Shown in pieces: positions 60,931-64,000 of a stretch of DNA of 64,000 nucleotides. Made by a program: the position numbers and the translations under genes. The DNA lies in contig NC_004722.1 in NCBI RefSeq assembly GCF_000007825.1, positions 446,001 through 510,000 on the forward strand, in the 5' to 3' direction. Positions within the stretch are counted from its first letter, which is position 1; each line of letters opens with the position of its first letter. The DNA is from Bacillus cereus ATCC 14579. GTDB taxonomy: Bacteria; Bacillota; Bacilli; Bacillales; Bacillaceae_G. The notes beneath the pieces were generated by a model. That model ran no database searches. It saw only the letters and a list, made by a program, of their open reading frames with translations, and was not told the DNA's origin.

Positions 60931-61335
60931 ATGTTATGGGGATTTATTCTATTAATTGCAGCAATCGCTATTTTGAAAAGTGTCCAATTATTATGGAGTT
61001 CCTATTCGGATTCAACGCGTTTTTTTTCGCTCTATAATTTGGCCACATTATTTTTAATCTATACAACAGTACTAATCGCATTTGGATTAAGTTACGTTGT
61101 ATTAGAGGAAATGGGTTTCGCAGTTTTGAAAGAGGACGGAGAAAGTTTGAACGCTCATTCTTTTCAACTCGTCGAAGTTTGTTTATATTTTAGCGCAGTT
61201 ACTCTATTGTCTGTTGGATATGGTGACATATCTCCGATTGGAATTGGGCGATGGATTGCAATCGCAGAAGCGCTAATTGGATATACACTCCCTTTTGCTT
61301 TTGTGATGAGGTCTGTAATAGACAATGAAAAATAA
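60931..61335 (+). CDS. Two-helix potassium channel
   Basis: 134 residues: helices at about 1-22 and 35-60, then the pore TLLSVGYGDISP with the K+ selectivity filter VGYGD, and a last helix. There is no RCK/TrkA-N domain, so this is a minimal channel of the Kcs type with an extra N-terminal helix. ATG 60931 is preferred to GTG 60922, which overlaps the Shine-Dalgarno. An unusual hairpin masks the Shine-Dalgarno (60897-60927). Confidence 0.85.
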   Translation: MLWGFILLIAAIAILKSVQLLWSSYSDSTRFFSLYNLATLFLIYTTVLIAFGLSYVVLEEMGFAVLKEDGESLNAHSFQLVEVCLYFSAVTLLSVGYGDISPIGIGRWIAIAEALIGYTLPFAFVMRSVIDNEK

Positions 61336-61379
61336 GGAAGCATTTGTTATAGTAAAGGAAAAGAGTAGGAGTGATAACT

Positions 61380-61835
61380 ATGATTACAGTAGGAGAAATG
61401 GCACCAGAATTCACATTAGAGGGAAGTAACGGAGAAGAAGTTCGCCTAGCTGATTTCCGCGGTAAAAATGTAGTTCTCTATTTTTATCCGAAAGATATGA
61501 CGCCAGGATGTACAACTGAAGCATGTGATTTTCGTGATGCGTATGGAGTATTTCAAGAGAAGGATACGGTTATTCTTGGAGTAAGTCCTGATTCAGCGAA
61601 TAGACATTTGAAATTCATTGAGAAACATGAATTGCCATTTACACTTTTAGTAGATGAAGATCATAAAGTAGCAGAGTTATACGATGTTTGGAAGTTAAAA
61701 AAGAACTTTGGGAAAGAGTATATGGGAATCGAGCGTTCTACATTCCTTATTAATAAAGACGGTGAACTTGTAAAAGAGTGGCGTAAAGTGAAAGTGAAAG
61801 GACATATTGAGGATGTTCTTTCTTATATAAAATAA
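61380..61835 (+). CDS. bcp: Thiol peroxidase, BCP/PrxQ type
   Basis: Peroxiredoxin that reduces hydroperoxides using thiols. 151 residues. The peroxidatic Cys44 and second Cys49 lie in DMTPGCTTEACDF, with the conserved FYPKDMTPGC. ATG 61380 has AGGAGTG seven bases before. It neighbours perR, the peroxide regulator, as in B. subtilis (ygaF-perR), which fits a peroxide-defence role. No PerR box was seen right upstream of it. Confidence 0.93.
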   Translation: MITVGEMAPEFTLEGSNGEEVRLADFRGKNVVLYFYPKDMTPGCTTEACDFRDAYGVFQEKDTVILGVSPDSANRHLKFIEKHELPFTLLVDEDHKVAELYDVWKLKKNFGKEYMGIERSTFLINKDGELVKEWRKVKVKGHIEDVLSYIK

Positions 61836-61947
61836 ATCTACATTGGAGATAAAATATGCAGAAACAAGGCAAGTGTCTATACATATTTTACTGCCTTACA
61901 TAAAGTGGAAGTGTAGGGCATACCTCCTCAGATGATAGTATTCCAAG

Positions 61948-61975
61948 TGCGATTATGTCGCACTTTTTTCTATGG
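61948..61975 (+). terminator. Terminator in the bcp-perR gap
   Basis: Stem AAGTGCGA / TCGCACTT around TTATG, followed by a T run. It is 110 bases after the bcp stop. The rest of the 294-base gap (61836-62129) has a CCTCCTC motif at 61923 and the perR promoter. Confidence 0.85.
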
Positions 61976-62055
61976 AATATATGAAGAAAAAAGGGAAAGA
62001 TACATAAAAACAAGTCCTGAATATAAAAATAAACTACATACTTATAGTAGAAATA

Positions 62056-62084
62056 TTGACGATTTATAAGAAAAGGAGTACACT
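62056..62084 (+). promoter_or_regulatory. perR promoter
   Basis: -35 TTGACG (62056-62061), 17-base spacer, -10 TACACT (62079-62084). Transcription should begin near 62091. Confidence 0.7.
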
Positions 62085-62086
62085 CT

Positions 62087-62101
62087 TTATAAGAATTATA
62101 A
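62087..62101 (+). promoter_or_regulatory. PerR box of perR
   Basis: TTATAAGAATTATAA matches the PerR box TTATAATNATTATAA at 13 of 14 positions. It overlaps the expected transcription start, which gives negative autoregulation, as known for B. subtilis perR. Confidence 0.8.
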
Positions 62102-62129
62102 AATAATAATCCGTATAGAATCGGGGTGC

Positions 62130-62564
62130 ATGACGGTGGTCAAAGAAGAATTAAAAGAAGCGCTAGAAATGCTGAAAAATACGGGTGTACGCATTACTCC
62201 ACAGCGTCATGCTATTTTAGAGTACCTTGTGGAATCAATGACGCACCCAACAGCGGATGATATTTATAAAGCATTAGAAGGTAAGTTTCCAAATATGAGT
62301 GTTGCAACTGTCTATAATAACTTACGTGTGTTTAAAGAGGTTGGACTTGTAAAGGAATTAACTTATGGAGACGCTTCAAGTAGATTTGATTATGTTACAA
62401 GTCAACATTATCATGTGATTTGCGAAAAATGTGGTAAGATTGTTGATTTTCCTTATGGAGGCTTGGAAAAGCTGGAAGAGGAAGCTGCGAAAACGACAGG
62501 CTTCGTTATCAATAGTCATCGCTTAGAAATTTATGGCGTTTGTCCAGAGTGTCATAAGGCGTAA
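62130..62564 (+). CDS. perR: Peroxide-responsive repressor PerR
   Basis: Fur-family metal-dependent repressor of peroxide-defence genes, 144 residues. Metal-site residues match B. subtilis PerR with a shift of +2: His39, Asp87, His93, His95 and Asp106 for the Fe/Mn sensing site, and Cys98, Cys101, Cys138, Cys141 for structural zinc. Winged helix: ATVYNNLRVF. The start is at ATG 62130 with GGGGTG upstream; nearby GTG codons are less likely. It carries a PerR box in its own promoter and ends with a very long terminator. Confidence 0.95.
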   Translation: MTVVKEELKEALEMLKNTGVRITPQRHAILEYLVESMTHPTADDIYKALEGKFPNMSVATVYNNLRVFKEVGLVKELTYGDASSRFDYVTSQHYHVICEKCGKIVDFPYGGLEKLEEEAAKTTGFVINSHRLEIYGVCPECHKA

Positions 62565-62620
62565 TATATAATAAAGAAAGAGGCTGACGGCTATACGTCA
62601 GCCTCTTTCTTTATTATATA
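62565..62620 (+). terminator. Long perfect terminator of perR
   Basis: About 25 base pairs: the arms contain ATAAAGAAAGAGGCTGACG and its complement, loop GCTATA. One base after the stop codon. Confidence 0.88.
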
Positions 62621-62734
62621 AGGATTAGCGTGAGGTTAATCGGGATTTACAGTGCTAAGTTAGTAAGAAGGGTTAGATAAAAGTTTGTCGAATTTACTTT
62701 GTATTGGTGGAAATGAATTCTTGGAGGGGACATT

Positions 62735-63154
62735 TTGAAGAAATATGAGATTAAAAATAACATTCCAACATTGGAAGAATATAAATATTTATGTGATTCT
62801 GTGGGATGGACTAACTATATGAACTTTGAGGTGGCGGAAATATCACTTCAAAATTCGATTTACTGTATAACAGTCAAGGATAATAATCAAATCATCGGCA
62901 TGGGGAGAATTGTTGGTGATGGGGCTATCTATTTCTATATTCAAGATATAGTGGTTCATCCAGATTATCAAAAGAATGGTATTGGAAAGAAAATAATGAA
63001 TACTTTAGTAGAATACTTAAATGGGAATACTCCAGATAAAGCATTCATTGGTTTGTTTGCGTCGCAAGGTAAAACATCATTCTACGAAAAATATGATTTT
63101 AAAGATTATTCGCCTAATATGACAGGGATGTTTACTGTTATTTCGAAAAAATAG
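62735..63154 (+). CDS. GNAT acetyltransferase
   Basis: 139 residues. It has the GNAT fold with IIGMGRIVGDG, YIQDIVVHPDYQKNGIGKKIM (acetyl-CoA loop Q-K-N-G-I-G) and the final SFYEKYDF strand. The substrate is unknown. It begins at TTG with GGAGGGG upstream. It is not part of the usual B. subtilis yga region, so it may be a later insertion between perR and ygzB. A terminator follows. Confidence 0.85.
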   Translation: MKKYEIKNNIPTLEEYKYLCDSVGWTNYMNFEVAEISLQNSIYCITVKDNNQIIGMGRIVGDGAIYFYIQDIVVHPDYQKNGIGKKIMNTLVEYLNGNTPDKAFIGLFASQGKTSFYEKYDFKDYSPNMTGMFTVISKK

Positions 63155-63178
63155 GTGTAATAAATTTAATAAAACAAT

Positions 63179-63213
63179 TAAAAAGTTGATTTTTTAAGAA
63201 ATCAACTTTTTAA
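63179..63213 (+). terminator. Terminator of the GNAT gene
   Basis: Stem AAAAAGTTGATTT / AAATCAACTTTTT around TTTAAG. Confidence 0.85.
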
Positions 63214-63260
63214 TGAGTTGAAACGTTTGTAGTGTTGCAAATTCGTATTTCCCTTGATAC

Positions 63261-63617
63261 TTATGATTTATAACTCTTCTTATTATACTTTTCATCAAAT
63301 TCTTTTCCTTCTAGATCTCGATCTAGTGTTAAAGGTTGATTGCAGTGCATACATGCATCGACACGGCCGAGCATTTTGGTTGGCTTATCACAGCTTGGAC
63401 AAATAATTTGGATAGTCTTAGTAGATAACATACCAATCCAAAAGTAAACGACAGTGCTAGCGATAACAGCTAAAAAGCCAACCATCATAAACGTTGTCAT
63501 AATAATAATGTTTTCGCGGAAAAAGACACCTAAGTATGCAATGAAGAGGCCGATAAATACTAAACTTAATGCAAAGGTCCGGATTTTATTGATTTTGTTT
63601 GAATACTTAATGCTCAT
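63261..63617 (-). CDS. ygzB: UPF0295 membrane protein YgzB
   Basis: 118-residue protein with two membrane helices (FALSLVFIGLFIAYLGVFF and MMVGFLAVIASTVVYFWIGML) and a C-terminal zinc-ribbon-like CPSC...CMHC (Cys pairs about 33 residues apart overall). It matches UPF0295 (YgzB) and lies between perR and the rRNA operon as in B. subtilis. The start at 63617 (MSIKYSNK) agrees with the family; the longer frame does not. Function unknown. Confidence 0.9.
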   Translation of the reverse strand: MSIKYSNKINKIRTFALSLVFIGLFIAYLGVFFRENIIIMTTFMMVGFLAVIASTVVYFWIGMLSTKTIQIICPSCDKPTKMLGRVDACMHCNQPLTLDRDLEGKEFDEKYNKKSYKS

Positions 63618-63800
63618 TCTCACCACGCTCCTATACTAATAATATAACATAAAATTTAGAATTTTCACTCTCGTGTAAATTGATAAAGAGGTAAGATATG
63701 AAATGAATAGGAGGAAAGCCAAGAATGAATGGATGCTATAATGATTTTTACAGCGGTTTTTAAGTTTTTAACGGGATGTGAAATTTTTTTATAAAAAGTA

Positions 63801-63829
63801 TTGACCCTGTATATACTGCATGATATATT
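63801..63829 (+). promoter_or_regulatory. rRNA promoter P1
   Basis: -35 TTGACC, 17-base spacer, -10 TATATT. The first of two tandem promoters before a ribosomal RNA operon that begins beyond the window. Confidence 0.75.
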
Positions 63830-63888
63830 AATAACCGTCGCTGATGCGGAAACGCAGAAAACGACAAAAAAGAAATTAAAAAACTTAG

Positions 63889-63917
63889 TTGACATTGAAA
63901 AATGAAGATGTTAACAT
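63889..63917 (+). promoter_or_regulatory. rRNA promoter P2
   Basis: -35 TTGACA, 17-base spacer, -10 TAACAT, about 88 bases after P1, the usual tandem arrangement. Confidence 0.75.
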
Positions 63918-63943
63918 AAGGAAGTCGCAAATGAGCGACTAAG

Positions 63944-64000
63944 TAGTTCTTTGAAAACTGAACGAAACAAACAACGTGAAACGTCAATTTTTATTTTAGA
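63944..64000 (+). other. 16S rRNA leader with boxA
   Basis: AGTTCTTTGAAAACTG (63945-63960) is the NusB/NusE boxA of Bacillus rRNA operons, followed by the AACAAACAACGTGAAACGTC leader. The mature 16S gene would begin just past the end of the window. Confidence 0.82.

Noticed and set aside
63665..63987. Minus-strand open frames at the window end
   Set aside because: They lie over the tandem rRNA promoters and leader; no start signal.

Overview
The window is chromosomal DNA from a low-GC, spore-forming Firmicute and reads as a member of the Bacillus cereus group. The evidence is strong AGGAGG-type ribosome-binding sites, AT-rich intergenic DNA with many intrinsic terminators, small acid-soluble spore protein genes (sspK, sspE), three copies of a repeat that looks like the B. 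cereus-group bcr1 element, and long stretches of gene order recognisable from the Bacillus subtilis yfk/yfj, yfh and yga regions. I see no phage, insertion sequence, CRISPR array or plasmid gene. The window ends inside the leader of a ribosomal RNA operon.

Layout. 0-9.5 kb: signal peptidase I, a large TPR/dynamin-like GTPase, DedA, a half-size EamA transporter behind a Fur-like operator, a Ca2+/H+ antiporter, YfkD and the radical-SAM protein YfkAB. 9.6-16.7 kb: class I fumarase, PdaA spore-cortex deacetylase, an AlkA-type glycosylase, a frameshifted rRNA uracil methyltransferase, a secreted repeat protein and TruA. 16.7-21.6 kb: a sigma-54 regulon, with an RocR-like activator divergent from a lipoyl-like protein, a frameshifted amino-acid permease and an M20 deacylase; a -24/-12 promoter is visible. 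21.7-28.1 kb: an XRE/DUF1232 protein, YtaF, glutaminase, the N-acetylglucosamine PTS gene nagE (candidate NagR and CcpA sites) and a membrane-anchored serine hydrolase. 28.3-34.2 kb: a compact six-gene operon of two DUF2642-like proteins, two 514-residue tandem GT2 glycosyltransferases, a nucleotide-sugar dehydrogenase and an epimerase, with a possible mother-cell promoter. 34.5-39.2 kb: pflBA and ugtP, the latter behind a long structured leader. 39.2-40.5 kb: a DnaA-box cluster, yfhE, a GNAT gene and a tRNA-like small RNA gene. 40.6-48.9 kb: the yfh block (amidohydrolase, yfhF, recX, yfhH, ypzG, sspK, yfhJ, yfhP, mutY, yfhS, sspE) and ygaB/ygaC. 49-64 kb: an ABC exporter, a FUSC protein, an orphan glutamate synthase large subunit, gsaB, an ABC-2 transporter operon, a K+ channel, bcp, PerR-autoregulated perR, a GNAT gene, ygzB and tandem rRNA promoters.

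Most genes are core metabolism, stress or sporulation. The less ordinary material is the DnaA-box cluster, the tRNA-like RNA, the ugtP leader with two mutually exclusive helices, the four-module glycosyltransferase operon and two single-base frameshifts (rlmD-like and permease), which may be real or sequencing errors. All functional names come from reading motifs and remembered families; nothing was searched.
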